Translations under genes and position numbers: made by a program
Source: Polyporus tsugae
Lineage: Eukaryota > Basidiomycota > Agaricomycetes > Polyporales > Polyporaceae
Length of the DNA stretch: 64,000 nucleotides
Assembly (NCBI GenBank): GCA_024305745.1
Contig: JAHRBS010000005.1
Span: forward strand, 868,001 to 932,000
Direction of reading: 5' to 3'
Shown here: piece after piece, positions 21,464-33,457 of the stretch
How positions within the stretch are numbered: position 1 is the stretch's first letter
Layout of the letters: every line of letters starts with the position of its first letter
Notes under the pieces: generated by a model
Told to the model about the DNA's origin: nothing
Databases searched by the model: none
The model's input: only the letters and a program-made list of their open reading frames with translations

Positions 21464-24400
21464 GAGCAAGAACGAAAGAGGGTGCTGGTGGGAGAAGACA
21501 GTGCAGGCCGGGCAGCGAGGACGGTGACGAGGGACAAGTGCGACGTGTATCCTCCGATTCCTGCGTGGCACCCTCGGCTTTCCCCGTTGTTAACCCCTTA
21601 TGTTTTCGAAACCCCTATTTCAATCCGGTAACTTTCCTCTTTTCGCACACGGGCGCTTGAACCCGGGCCTTGTTCCGAACTTTTATCTCGCCCCCTTGCA
21701 GTCTCCTTGCTCGGACATATGCCCAGGACCCCCGTTTTCTTTACTACCAGGCAACATCCAACACGTTGTTCCGTTCAACAACATGCATACAGCTATCTCG
21801 TCTGAGCGTTACGTCTCTTGTGGCAGGCAATTTAGTGGCGAAATTCAAGAGGCTTAATGATTGCTCGAGCTAGCTCGCTCTCCAGCTCATTCCACCTGTC
21901 TCCAGTACTGTGTACCAAACCAGAAATGAGACACCGGTGTGTAATCTTTGGGCCCACTCACATCGTTCATACTGACCTTTCGGACCACACATCAAAGAAA
22001 CCTACACGCAGCTGCCAGGGCCCAAGGTCGCAAGAACTTCATCTGCCCTGCACCGCATATAGCTACAGCAGACGCGCCAGCGACTCGGAAGACCCGCGTT
22101 TCCTCCATGTCATGGGACAATGCATCACTCTGGACTTTGTAAACATGCCAGAGGCGGCGTATCGGCTTGGTCCCCTCGATACCGCAGGGCGGAAGGCCAC
22201 CGTACTTACGGAACAAGCGACACCAGATTTATCAGGCAGACGAGGGGATTCAAGTTAGCGGTGAGCCTTACCATGTGCTGACTTGCATATACGAGACAGC
22301 TTCTTGCGGCAGATCGCGGTCAGGGCAGAAATCCCAGGTCAATTCTATCATGTTCAGCAGGTGCTTCGGAACAGCGCGTTCCTACTCGCCAGCAGGAACT
22401 ACTTCGCGCGTTCAGGAATCTATCCACCGTCAAGACTGGGAAGACAAGTGGAACAATTCCGGAGTCCACAGCTCGATCCTCCCGAGCTGCTTGAAATCTA
22501 GCTCGTCCAACTCCAATCTCAGCGCGTCAAACCAGACTGTCCCATCTAACCATCGGATCGTTGACAGCGTGCGCGGAGGGCCGATGGCCTGTGTGCTGTC
22601 CCGTTGGACGCCTATACCCACCCTCCCATCGTGACACCCCGCTCGCCCTGCAGGCAGTGCTCTAGGATATTGCCTCCGACCCAGCGTTGGTCTCGTGGAT
22701 GGCGATCCCGTCTATATTCGCAGAGCACTTGACGCCGAAATCCTGCAATGGTGCATCGAGTGGATCGCCTCGACCATAGTCGATCCGGACGCTGGAAACG
22801 GAGACCATAGTCACGAGAGGAGCGTATGAGCGACGAGCGACTACCCTCTTGCTTTTCTTGTCGGCTCCTCGCCGTGCTCTTTGCGACCTGTTGGTCACAC
22901 CGCCGCCGGCTGCATATGCTGGGGCTTGGGTCTGAGATCTAACCCCCAAGGATATAAAGGCGCGAATTCGAAGCGGCATTGGTGTGAGGGCTGTTCGACA
23001 CCTATGCCGATGATCGATTGATCCTAGCCCTCCACTATCGCCTTATCTTCAAGCCCAAGGCGGCCGTCTCAGCCCTTTGCACTCAGGAAGAGTCTCGGTT
23101 CGGTGGCGTAGCACGACCGTCGACGGCCCCCGGCTCCTCCCCATTCTGTCGTGGCGTCTACTTTTGCTCCGATTCAATGTGGCGGGCCGTCATTCTAGTG
23201 TTCGTGGCTTACAAGGACTGGCTGTTATGGGCATCCGAGTTGCAGACAGCGACATCCCGGCTGGCATCGAGCTCCTCAAACACAATTAATCGCCCTCTGA
23301 GAGCCGGTCTGCGATCTTTAAAGCCTCCCGCAAGACCTTATCAAATATCAATATCTCGAGCCAAGGACTGTACTTCGGTTCCTCCGACAGATTTCGTGAG
23401 CGTCCCGCTGAATGAGGGTCGTCTGGAGACAGACGGAGGTACGGCGATAGAAGACTGGGTGGGGCCCACGCTTTGACCGGTCTCGGCTCGAGGGCGTTAC
23501 GGTTGGACCTCAAGCATATACTGGCACTTACAGTACTTTACAGTACTGTAACTGCCCACGACTACACGTTGGTGGCCTCCGTCGCCGTCTGGCCGCACCT
23601 CAAACTTGCTTTCTGGCCCGTTCCCCATAGGGCCTCTAGATCTGGGGGAAGCAGTGCTCGTCGCTCAGTCGCCGGTGCGCTCGGCTCTAAGGCGGCCAAT
23701 CTTATGGTCAGGCACCTGGGGTGCCGTGCATCCTCTATCTCAGGTGCGGTGTGGAGATGCTCTCTGCAAATTATCGTCGACCAACTTACTTTATCGCGCG
23801 ACGGACTGATGACAGATTCTACGAGAATGCTGTAGGTGCTAGTATAGTGCTGGATAACGGCGTACAAACTTCAGAATGCATGGCCCATTATACCTTCCCC
23901 TAGACCTAGAAATTCACGATCGCGACATCGGACAGGATGGTCAGGTCCACAAATCTTCGTCATTTGTCCAGTGAATGGGGGGCAGCAGCGCCCGTTAGCC
24001 GACGGCCAGCTCACGTAAGGAGATAACAAGGGGAATTGAAAGTCCGCTTTAAGTTGTCTGTGATCGAAGCGAGTCCGATACTGAACGCCGCAGTATCTCT
24101 CGTTTCCCATTATCTCACCTCCGCTTTGATTCCCCATTCGCATGATGGCCAGTGGTCCTGCATCACGGGATATTTAAGCTTACTGAGTACTCGCTGTATG
24201 TAAACACTTGGATTTCTCTGAATTTACATCCCATCTCTCACGCGCTGCTGCATAGTACCAAGTACCAGGATCTCTCCTGAGGACATCATGTCCTAGACCT
24301 CAAACAATGATGTGCAGCGACCTAGAATAAATTGTGTGTATTAATTCAGGCACAGAGTAGCATATGTAGATGGCCAATCTTTTCAAGAGACGGACGTGTT

Positions 24401-25414
24401 CACGCTCATTCAAGTATCAGCGGGCGGGTACTACCAGCTGTATCCGGTGCCTGTCTTCCTGAGTTGGTGGCCTATTGGGCATTTGAACAGCTATTTTTTG
24501 TCGTTGTAGGGTTGTTCTTGGTTATCCAAGCATTTACTCTGCGGCGGCCAACGACTACGACTCAATCCCGGATGCGGCTGGATGTGTGCTTACATAATCT
24601 CTTGGCGTCCAATGTTTGACATATTTCTCCCTCCGTTGCTCTCATGGTGCCCGGAAAATTTTTGCATCTCGCTGTATTCAATGTATAGTACGCCCTCTCC
24701 GTGCCTGATCTTTTATTGATGTACTGGATGGGAGAGTATCTGACAATCAATAGGAGGGACTGGGTGTAACTTGCTGATATCCCGCTCGTGCATGCCACGC
24801 GGATAAATTTCTCATGGACAACTTAAAATATACTGTAATCGTACACCTTTCACCATAAAGATCTGTTGCATAGTGAGTATGTGAGTGGCCTGAAGACGCA
24901 TCAGTGTTCTGCTTCGGTAAATGTGCAGAACTGTATCTTATCATTGTCCGATTCGTCGTCTATCTCATCTGCTTGACCGGTCGGGGTTGCAACACCTGCT
25001 CGAGCGAGAGACTCCGACGGTTAGCGAGAATCAGACGCTGGCCGCTCGCTTAGGCCCCATTGGCAGGGCGCTGCCGGCCCCCACAGTGAAGAAAGCTGAC
25101 GATGGGCGGATTTCACCTCGTGCATAGTTCTCGTGAGCGCCTGTCATTTCCGCTCCGACGACTGCGGATGAAAATGTTGACGTCTCGCTTGTTTCCTGCC
25201 TCGGGCTGATCCAGGTTGGATCCAGGGCTGATCAATCTACCTCGTGGCCCGTGATATAACAACGGTTGGTTTGCTGCAACCAGGCTGCAACCATCTCGTT
25301 CAACACCTTGGACTCTTTTGACGTTACGGTAAGTCTATTTTGCAAGGTAGCCGCCATGGTGCCCGCACTGACAGCATCATTGAGGTCCCTACGAGATCGT
25401 TAGGTGCTGCAAGG
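21464..25414. other. Gene-poor stretch, no supported gene
   Basis: About 3.9 kb between ERD2 and the HET gene, which are divergently transcribed. Only short open frames (under about 160 codons) occur, with no recognisable domain and no splice-consistent chaining that I could find. Composition becomes AT-richer around 24.2-25.1 kb. It may hold decayed genes and the two 5' promoters. Confidence 0.5.
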
Positions 25415-27395
25415 ATGTGGCTTCTTCATACCAGCACCGGCGAACTGGAGCACTTCGACGGCCCAAACAACGTAAAGGGCGGCTACGCTATCCTGTCCCA
25501 TGTCTGGCAACAACCCGAAATGTCGTTCCAGGAGCTCCAGGCGCTCCGCTCGCACCCCTCGTCGTCGCAGGACACCGTGCTTTCGCTCGCATCGGCCAAG
25601 ATCCGCGAGTGCTGCAGGCTCGCCGAGTCGCACGGCTACCAGTGGCTCTGGATCGACACCTGCTGCATCGACCGCTCGAGCAGCGCCGAGCTCTCCGAGG
25701 CCGTCAACTCGATGTTCGCGTGGTACTCCCAGGCGCATGTCTGCTACGCGTACCTCTACGACGTCCCGACCTCGGACAGCCTCCACAGCCGCGAGTCGGC
25801 CTTCCGGACGAGCAAGTGGTTCTCGCGCGGCTGGACGCTGCAGGAGCTCATCGCACCGCGGAGCCTCGTGTTCCTGTCCCAGGACTGGACCATGATCGGG
25901 ACCAAAGCCAGCCTGGCGTCTCTACTCGAAGAGATCACCGGCGTCGACGCCGATGTGCTCACGTTCCGCCGGAGCGTGGCCGATGTCAGCGTCGCGCGCC
26001 GCATGTGGTGGGCGTCGACGCGGAAGACGACGCGACTCGAGGACGAAGCGTACTCTCTCATGGGCCTCTTCGGCGTGCACATCCCGACGATCTACGGAGA
26101 GGGCGCGCGGGCGTTCCGCCGCCTCCAGGAGGAGATCCTGAAGCGCACGTCGGACCAGACGCTGTTCGCGTGGGGGAACGTGCTGCCTGTGCGGACGAGC
26201 CCGTTCCGCGAGCGTATCGTGTTTAGCAACTACCACGACGACAGCCATCTCTTCGCGCCTTCCCCGGCGGCATTCTGCAATTCTGGCAACATGAGACCAA
26301 TCCCGGTGCATCTCGCGTTTAAGAACGCACTCACCACCCTCGGTATACGCCCAGATGAACTTGAAACGTCTTCTAAGGCAAAGGTATATCCGACATGCAT
26401 TCTTCTGGGGTTTCTGACACTGAAACACATTATAACTGCAGGGAAAGGCAACTACTAGACAGCCCTCCTACTCGATCCCGCTCCCCGACTACACCGTGAC
26501 TGCCGCCGGCGTCCGCTCGCGCACGCTGGTTCTCGAGAGCTCGAAACACGATTTTGCACTCGCCGTCGCCGTCCTCGCCGTCCGCGACGAATCGACCGGC
26601 TCCGGCGTCGGCCTCCTCCTCCGCCGGCGCCGCTACAAGGAGAGCAAGCTCAAGTACCCGCGGTACCACGTCGGCGTCTCCGTCAAGGGCATGCGCGAGT
26701 GGATGCGCCTCCGCTACCGCATGGCGCAGGTCGAGTGGGCCGCTCACGCGCTCTCGTTCAGCCAGAGCGCGATCACCGCGCAGTGGAAGCAGCTGTACAT
26801 ATCCCACCGCCCTGCATCGCGCAAGCCTGAGCGCTCGCAGTCGACCGCGCCCGCCGCGTTCCGGTTCGTCTTCCCCAGGTGGCTCGCGGTCGAGCTGAAG
26901 AAGGTCGGGTTCGAGCCAGACGTGCCGCTCCCGATGACGCTCACCGATGCGCACAAGCTGTCGGACGGGGGGCGCCTCGCGAGCTTTACGTTCGCGCACC
27001 GGGCGACCGGGGAGGCTTTCCGGATCCACATCGGGCAGTGCGGCGGGTCTCCGTGGGCGACCGCGAATATCATACCGGGGACGACGACGTCGCCGTCGTC
27101 GTCGTCGGCTCAGGGCAGTCCTTCGGCCTCCATACAAGCGACCTCGCAGCCGTTCATGAACCTGAAGCCCGTATTCGAGTGTGGCAAGAATGGCGTCGGC
27201 GCGTGGCTCAACGGGACGAAGACCTTCGGCGACTCGAACCGGAGCGTGCAGCTGACGTTTACACGCCTGAACGAGGGAGCGACGCACCTGCTGGACATTC
27301 GACCTGGCGGACATGCATATCGGGGCCTCCATGCGATGGGTCGGAAGGCGATGCATACGCTCTGTCGTTCGCTTCCGTTCAAGATGTTTAGATAA
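25415..27395 (+). CDS. HET-domain (heterokaryon incompatibility) protein, 640 aa
   Basis: Exons 25415-26383 and 26442-27395 (58-nt intron) join in phase. The HET domain occupies roughly residues 28-210, with YAILSHVW, WLWIDTCCID, NSMFAWY, WFSRGWTLQELI and EDEAYSLMGLFGV. The remaining 400 residues have no domain I recognise. The start at 25415 (MWLLHTSTGELEHF) fits the usual HET N-terminus better than the in-frame upstream codons. HET domains trigger programmed cell death on non-self fusion in ascomycetes, and in mushrooms the family is large and mostly uncharacterised. GC is high in the coding part. It lies apart from the F-box/WD40 genes but in the same fast-evolving half of the window. Confidence 0.9.
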
Positions 27396-28124
27396 CAATA
27401 GCTATAGGTAGTAGTTCATTGTATGTCTTTCCTTCGGTCATATTGTTATTTTACCAACACGTTTATTAGTCCAATTTGATTTCGGGGACCTATTATTACA
27501 AGCAGGCGAGGGGATGCATACGATTTGGCTGTTGAAAATGTGCGCGTGTGGATTCCCTTCCGTTCAGACCTCAAGATGGCCGGCTACTCCGCCGTTTACG
27601 GTAGATGCTTGAGGCCACTTGACTATGTATATGCCAGGTTTCAGGTTTCGCGACGAGTGCGCTCATGGATAAACACCAACCAAACGATCATTTAGAGAAA
27701 GAATTGGATGGTCGCTCAAGGCCCGACCGTGTCCATCCTTGAGCCAGGATCAGGACCCGGTTGCTATCTTGTATGAGTATAAACCATGTATGTACTTTCT
27801 AAAACCGTCGGATGTCCGCGGTGGTCCTTGGCCGACCTTGCGATGATCAATGCAGACCAGTCTTATCGCTGCTGACTGAACACAGTAGGCCAGCGAAAGC
27901 CCCCTCATGGCCGATATTTTCATCGAGACCGGGGACGAATACAGGTGGCGGGATATACATGCGAGAAGTCAAGTGGCATGCAAGACAACGAGCATCATTA
28001 AGAGATACAACCTCGAGCCGCAAACGCAGATATATCGAAGGTGAGATCGTGGATGACATAACGAGGACCGCGACAGCCAACAGCTTGCGACGCATCAGCC
28101 AAAATGACGACGCGGAGCGGCCCA
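27396..28124. other. Convergent intergenic region
   Basis: About 730 bp between the 3' ends of the HET gene (+) and the SCI1-like gene (-). Only short frames occur. It presumably holds both terminators. Confidence 0.5.
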
Positions 28125-29967
28125 TCAGCCATCGAACATCGTCCCGTCCATGCGCACGCCCATATTCTGCTTGATTTCCATCCCCAGCAGCTTCATCTTC
28201 CCCGCCTGTCCAATCCCCATCAGCACTCCCTCTTCCCCGTCATCGAAACCGCAGCAGTAACACGACACGCACCTGGATCCGCTCGTTCTGCACCCTGCGG
28301 AGCTCCATGAGCTGGTCCTTGTTCATGTACGACTCGTGCTCGATCGCGCGGCGCTTGTGGCTGCTCGCGTGTGCGCGCATGTCCGCCGTGGGGTCGTACC
28401 CGTCATCGGCAGGCGGGACGTACTCGCCCGCACGCAGCGCGGACATGCGCCGCTCGTACTGGTCCATGTTGTAGAACTTCTCGTGCGGGAGCGTCGCTGC
28501 GCGGATGGGAGAGAGCAGTGGAGTTAGTGTTTGACCGACTGTGAGGCTGGGACAGCGAAGAAATAGAGCATTGAGAAACTCTTGGCATTCCGACTTCCAG
28601 CAGACAGAAATTCGAAGGAGGGGCGGCGGGTTCGCCCGTGGCGCGAACGCAACGGCACCATGCCCGTCAGTCACTGCCAGGCCACTGGAACTAGACAAAT
28701 GTCTGCGATTTCGACACAGCCGGGTGTGGAGTGTGGAAAAGCTTGGGAATCGGAATGACCGCGTCCTGTTCACCAACCAATGCGGACGACACTCACAGTC
28801 CAGCCCGCATGGATGTATCCCATGAGGGACCCACAACCAAGGATCCGACAGATTCTTCTCGAAGAAAGCCTCCCAACATGAGGGGCCCCAGCATCATGGG
28901 TATATGCGTCGCCATTTTGACTAATAGCGTTTTGACATGACGTCTGTGTGTGGAGGTCGTGTACAGGTAGACACATGCCCGCGGGGTCCCTCCAAACGTG
29001 GAGTGTGTTGGCCAAGTGTACTTTACGTCGTCCCGTACTCCAACCACGGGATAAACTCAGCGCGTGCCTTTGTCTCGACACCGCCCGAGTCGTACGGCCG
29101 ATAGCAGGGACGAGAAGTTCCACGCCATGGTAGACAAGGAACGAAAGAGCCAACCAAAGCATCAGAAGACTCACCAGTGTTGTAATCCTCCATAAACCGC
29201 GCAAACTCTTTCTTCGTCTGGTCCTTGGAGATCGTCTCCGGGTTAATCTTCCGCTCCTCCACAAGCCACGCCCGGAACTCCTGCTCCTTGTTGTACAAAC
29301 TGCAACGCACATACGCATCCTCAGACACACCGCGTGAAAACAACAACTTAGGACTAGGACGCACTCGCTTTCGTTGATGATGCCGTACTTGCCCCACTGA
29401 TGGTGGTCCACCGCGCCGCTCTTATGCTTCTGGAGAACACAACGCAGTGACATTAGTCGGTCGGTCGACGGACGCAGCAATACAAGTCCACAATCAGCAC
29501 CACGGAGCACGCACCTTCTTGTCCTTCTTGCTCTTTTTCTTCTTCTCCTTCCTGTCCTTGTCCTTGTCCCTGTCCCTATCCCGCTCCCGGCTCCTGCTAC
29601 GACTCCGCCTCCGGTGCTTGTCCTTCTTCCGCTTGTGCCGCCTCTCCTTCTCATCGTCCGAGCTCGAAGAGCTCGACAAAGACCGTGACCTCCTCCGTCG
29701 CTCCGCATCCTTATCCCTATTCGCATTCGTGTTCGTATCCCTATCGCGTCTCGGTTCTCTCGACCGCGAGCGGGAGTCGCGTCGCTTGCGGTCGTGCCTG
29801 TCCCTGTCCTTCCTGTCCGCGGGAGATGCAGACCTCGAATACGACAGCCGCCGCGGCCGCGGGCTGGGAGAACGCCTGCGAGGCGATCTCGAACGACGGC
29901 GGTCGTCGCGCCTTGGCCTGTCGTGTCCTCTTTCTCTGTCGCGTTCTGGCCTTTCTGGACCCTCCAT
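28125..29967 (-). CDS. SR-rich SCI1/NKAP-like nuclear protein (315 aa)
   Basis: Exons 29967-29515, 29429-29365, 29299-29175, 28496-28273 and 28205-28125 join in phase. The N-terminal 150 residues are an Arg/Ser/Asp/Lys tract (SRSRSR, KKKKSKKDKK), and the rest is a compact domain: WGKYGIINESD, LYNKEQEFRAWLVEE, EFARFMEDYNT, LPHEKFYNMDQYERRM, then KMKLLGMEIKQNMG. The NKEQEFRAWL/EFARFMEDYN segment resembles plant style cell-cycle inhibitor 1 and related animal SR-rich proteins (recollection of motif), which suggests a nuclear, splicing- or cell-cycle-linked role. Intron 3 is 678 nt, about ten times the local norm, but its acceptor has a good CTAAC branch site. Confidence 0.7.
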
Positions 29968-30999
29968 TTGTGACGGTGATGACGAGGGGTCAGTAGGATG
30001 AGAGGCGGCGGTAGTGGGGGGGTGGTAAGTTCGTGTACAGATTGGAGAGTCAGTGACAAGGGCAGCGAGGCGGTTTAGCGCTCCATGGAGCGTTGGCGCT
30101 AATAAGAACGCGGCTTGCACCAATATCTCCCCTTCATCGAAGACAGCAAGGTACCTGCGCATACATCCATGTTTTTGGTTTCGTCGAAGGCTACTGCAGT
30201 CGTATGAACTCGCTGATTGGAAGAAGTCGACCATTCTCGCGAGCGCATTCACCAGACCATTGAATCTTGACAAGTTGAGGTCCCGACTCAGACATGGATA
30301 ATTTGAAAACGAACCTAGAGCTCCAGACTCAATATTATGTGAATGGTATACGGTATAAGAATACACCGGCCACGCAGGCTACGTATCCTACAGCACGCAC
30401 GCATACATACTACAAGTCATGACGTCATAACGGTTGAGGCGGGGGAGGGGATGAGGCGGTACGAACTGCAGGGGGTGGGCAGTGGAAAGCGGGAAGCGAT
30501 GATACAGATGCAGTGGCGAGATGTACAGATGGAAGACATGGGGATGGAGATGGGAGATGATCGAGAAGGCGAGAAGGCGAGAAGGAGAAGGGGATGATCG
30601 TGGCGATGACCGTGAAGAGCGAGGGTACTCGATAAATAGATGACAATATAAAGTGGGGGCAATCGGAACCGAAGGACGAATTCGCAGTGGGCCAAGGAGA
30701 TGGGGCGGGAAAATGAGGGACCCAATAAAACAGAACGGAGACCTGAGTATCCGCGCCACGAGGCAGACCCGTGACAAGTGAGAAGGCGTGTTAAAGCCTA
30801 TACAGAGCGTAGCGCGTCAGCGTGACCGCAGAATAATAACTTTAAGCAACGACGCCGGAGGACGAACCTTGAAGGAGAAGCGATGGCAGCAAGCGCATCC
30901 AACCCGGCGATAGGTGGAACAGGACAGCGAACCACCTCAGTACTTCCCACTTCGCACCTCAGTCGTGCGAGACGCCGAGCGACCGACAGACGGCGCCGA
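29968..30999. other. Intergenic, no gene seen
   Basis: About 1 kb upstream of the SCI1-like gene and downstream of the small membrane-protein frame. The part from 30420 to 30600 is purine-rich on the plus strand (GGAGATGGGAGATGATC-like), producing long low-complexity frames on both strands that I do not accept as coding. Confidence 0.5.
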
Positions 31000-31302
31000 T
31001 CAGTGGCTGCTTGCAAAACTGCGCGCGTGGACGAAGGTATATCGCGGACAATGACAATTGGGAAGGACGGCACAGGGGAAGGTCGACGGAAGGTCAGCAA
31101 CGCTGCACGTCGAGTACAGATAGTTATGGGTACGGACGTACGCTGCAGTCAACCACGTAGGGGCCCCGTTCATCTGGATGGCGGCGACCGTGGACGCAAC
31201 GGCTACCGCGGCAGCGCCGAGCGCAGCATACACCACCGACTGCTCCTTCCTGGTGGCGTCCTCGAAGCTTGGCTCCTCGTACATCGACGTGTAGGCGCGC
31301 AT
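31000..31302 (-). CDS. Possible small single-helix membrane protein
   Basis: From ATG 31302 the frame reads MRAYTSMYEEPSFEDATRKE followed by a hydrophobic helix (VVYAALGAAAVAVASTVAAI) and QMNGAPTW. A strong GTACGT donor follows near 31147. Several downstream acceptors would end the protein at about 60-90 residues, one giving a short tail FASSH. The composition (acidic N-terminus, alanine-rich helix) looks like real protein, but I recognise no family and cannot fix the 3' end. It could be a mitochondrial or ER tail-type protein. Confidence 0.35.
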   Translation of the reverse strand: MRAYTSMYEEPSFEDATRKEQSVVYAALGAAAVAVASTVAAIQMNGAPTWLTAAYVRTHNYLYSTCSVADLPSTFPCAVLPNCHCPRYTFVHARSFASSH

Positions 31303-32428
31303 TGTATTGTTGGATTGGGGGGTGGGGGTGGAAGGGAGAGCGAGAGTGCTTTGTAGCCCGGGAGAGCGCGATCGATGAGGATGAGGAGGGAAGGGGGAGG
31401 GGGTCGGGTTTTATAGTCCCGTCGATGCCGCTGGTTGTTGTGTCCCGGATCCCGGAGAGATCGGAGATGTCGATGAAGCCTAAGACGAGGCTTGTCAACG
31501 AGACTAGTGGCCAAGACAAGCGCACCCGTGCGGCCGATGCGACAACAAGCACGGTCAGATGCAAATGAAGCGACGACGATGGCGTGGAGGAATGGAGCGA
31601 CGAGTAGCAGCTGGGGGCGGCGAAAGGGCAGGAAGATATACGAGGCGGGGGGTGAAGGGAAGGATCTGCCTGGCAAGCTCAGGTCTGCGCATGCGGGTCC
31701 TGCGGGGAAGCGCGCTGGCGGTCGTTGAGGGACACGCAAAAGGAAAGGTGGGCAATGAGGCTTGTGATTGTCGGAATCCGGATCATCTGTTGAACCTGAT
31801 TGGCTGATGCCTCATAGTTCAGTAAGTACACACCAAGACCGCCAGAGACGAGCGCAGGGTCCTCGCATACCTCTACTATAGGAGCTAGCTTCCTCGAGAA
31901 AAGACGCGAATCGCCCACCGCCCACCGGACGTTGTTGCAACGCTTGGACGGTGTGACGTTCAGCGTGGGTGCATTTATCCTGATAAATGCATAATGCATA
32001 TCGCATTAATTCGTTCGCCGTGCTGCAGGCCAGCGTTCGTGAGCACGGGTGGATGGCAGAAGTCAACCACTGCCTCCGTTCGCGGGTGGGGTCGAATCTG
32101 AACGCCATCGGATGCGCGCGGAGCCGAGCTCAACTCGGACGCAACACCTCCGTTATGTTCTAAGGGTCTATGGCCGGGCAAGCTAAGTGTGAGGACCAAT
32201 TGCATGCTGCGCATCCTTTGATATTATTGAACGCCGACTGGCAATACAGGACGCCGCAACATCCGCGAATCGGAGAAATGCATCAGCTCCCCAAATCGCG
32301 CCGTGCCACAAGATGTGCAAAAAGATGGACGGGGCGAACTCACCGCATACAATCATACCCAAGACCCACACTCCCCCTGACGCACCACAGCAAAGAGTCT
32401 CATAAAACCGCATCACATTGTTCCACCA
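31303..32428. other. Intergenic, no gene seen
   Basis: About 1.1 kb between two minus-strand genes. Frames on both strands are short and low-complexity. A short direct repeat 'tgataaatgcataatgcata' lies near 31980. Confidence 0.45.
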
Positions 32429-32990
32429 CTAAAACTCCTCCAACCGGTACACATCATACGCGACCTCCTCGTACGGGTGGACCTGCAGACAGCACACCGT
32501 CTCGCGCTCACGCCCGGGCGCCAGTACCACAGAAGTGATCCCATACGCACCTTCTTCAGTTCCTCGACCACCGCGGCCATCTCCACCCCATTCTCCGCGT
32601 CCGCGTCTCCGTGCGCGGCCAATAGTCCTTGTCCCCCAGCGTCCCCGCACACCCGCGCTCCGAGGATGAGGATCTCGACGCGGTCTTCCTCGACTTGCTC
32701 GGGCCGCCCGATCTCCCCGATCGCGGGATTCGCGCCCTCGAGCGGCAGGAACTGTCCTATCGTCGTCGGCGTTCGACGCGCCACACCCTCACAGTAAGTT
32801 TAAAGTTCAGCGGATGGATAGACGGACGGGCGGCCGCACCTGCGCCGGGGGAGACGAACGCGCAGCCGCCGTACGCGCCGATGCGGCCGACGTGGTTCGG
32901 GAAGCGGGCGAAGAGGTGGCGGAGGACGGTCTGGGTCGAGGCGCGGGGGACGAAGAAGACGAGCTTGAGCTTGAGCGCAGGCGCCATCAT
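32429..32990 (-). CDS. Small NIF3/CutA-like protein (136 aa)
   Basis: Exons 32990-32840, 32756-32551 and 32482-32429 join in phase. The protein reads LKLVFFVPR near the start, then IGAYGGCAFVSPG, EGANPAIGEIGRPEQVEE and ends HPYEEVAYDVYRLEEF. This pattern (VFFVP ... G.Y..C.F..PG.G.F.P ... VEE ... HPYEE.AYDVY.L) is that of the stand-alone NIF3 C-terminal/PII-like ferredoxin fold found in fungi and bacteria. Biochemical role is unclear. It has about 25 extra residues between the VEILILG strand and the last helix (Gly/Ala/Asp-rich), which should form a loop. A second in-frame ATG follows the first directly. The tRNA-Gln gene begins 109 bp upstream on the other strand. Confidence 0.85.
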
Positions 32991-33098
32991 GGTCTGGTTT
33001 TATTCGAATTGTGAGGTGGTGGTACGATTCTGTCAGGGGTGCTGGTCCAGGAGACAAGCGGCACGATTTGTGGAGGCCTTAATCGATACTTTTGCATA

Positions 33099-33179
33099 GG
33101 TGCTATAGTGTAGTGGTTATCACTCGGGATTTTGATTATCGATGTTCCCGGAACCCAGGTTCGAACCCTGGTAGCACCT
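33099..33179 (+). tRNA. tRNA-Gln (TTG), with 9-nt intron
   Basis: Acceptor arms GGTGCTA/TAGCACC pair perfectly, the D arm contains GTAGTGGTTATCAC, and the T arm is CCAGG/CCTGG around TTCGAAC. The anticodon stem CGGGA/TCCCG closes a loop with TTG at 33132-33134, which reads CAA. Nine bases (33136-33144) one base after the anticodon are extra and are read as the canonical-position intron. The mature tRNA is 72 nt. Overall it closely matches eukaryotic tRNA-Gln. Internal A and B boxes are intact. Confidence 0.93.
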
Positions 33180-33200
33180 ATGTAAAATCTGGGATTTACC

Positions 33201-33205
33201 TTTTT
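33201..33205 (+). terminator. RNA polymerase III terminator (T5)
   Basis: A run of five T bases 21 nt after the tRNA 3' end, the expected polymerase III stop signal. Confidence 0.7.
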
Positions 33206-33457
33206 ATTTATCAGATCATCTCAGCAAGCGGTGGATACCAATGCGAAACTGTAAATGACTGCGTAGGGCTGTATAAAGCACACCGACGGAGGGGTTGGGC
33301 AGGAGAGACGCGTTTCGATCTAACAGATGCAGCAATGGAGGGGTTTGCAACTGGGAGGACTTGTGGGCCGGGGGAGAGTGGCATGCGCTATTCAAGTTAT
33401 TGAGCATATAAAGTAAAACACATAGCACTATATATTTAGTTTACGGCTGCAACTGTC

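Noticed and set aside
25417..26226. 269-codon second-frame ORF and a 322-codon antisense ORF (26430-27398) in the HET gene
   Set aside because: High-GC coding DNA leaves other frames open. The products are Arg/Pro-rich with no domain, while the main frame has a full HET domain.
28793..29047. Nested minus-strand gene with the segment HIPMMLGPLMLGGF inside the long intron
   Set aside because: No supported start, no recognisable family and no second exon. Kept only as a remark on the intron.
29447..30001. Leu/Ser-rich 184-codon plus-strand ORF
   Set aside because: It is the antisense of the SR-rich exon (Arg/Ser/Asp codons read backwards).
30388..30777. 129-codon low-complexity minus-strand ORF (Pro/Ser/His-rich)
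   Set aside because: It arises from a purine/pyrimidine-skewed tract, with overlapping open frames on the same strand and none with a domain.
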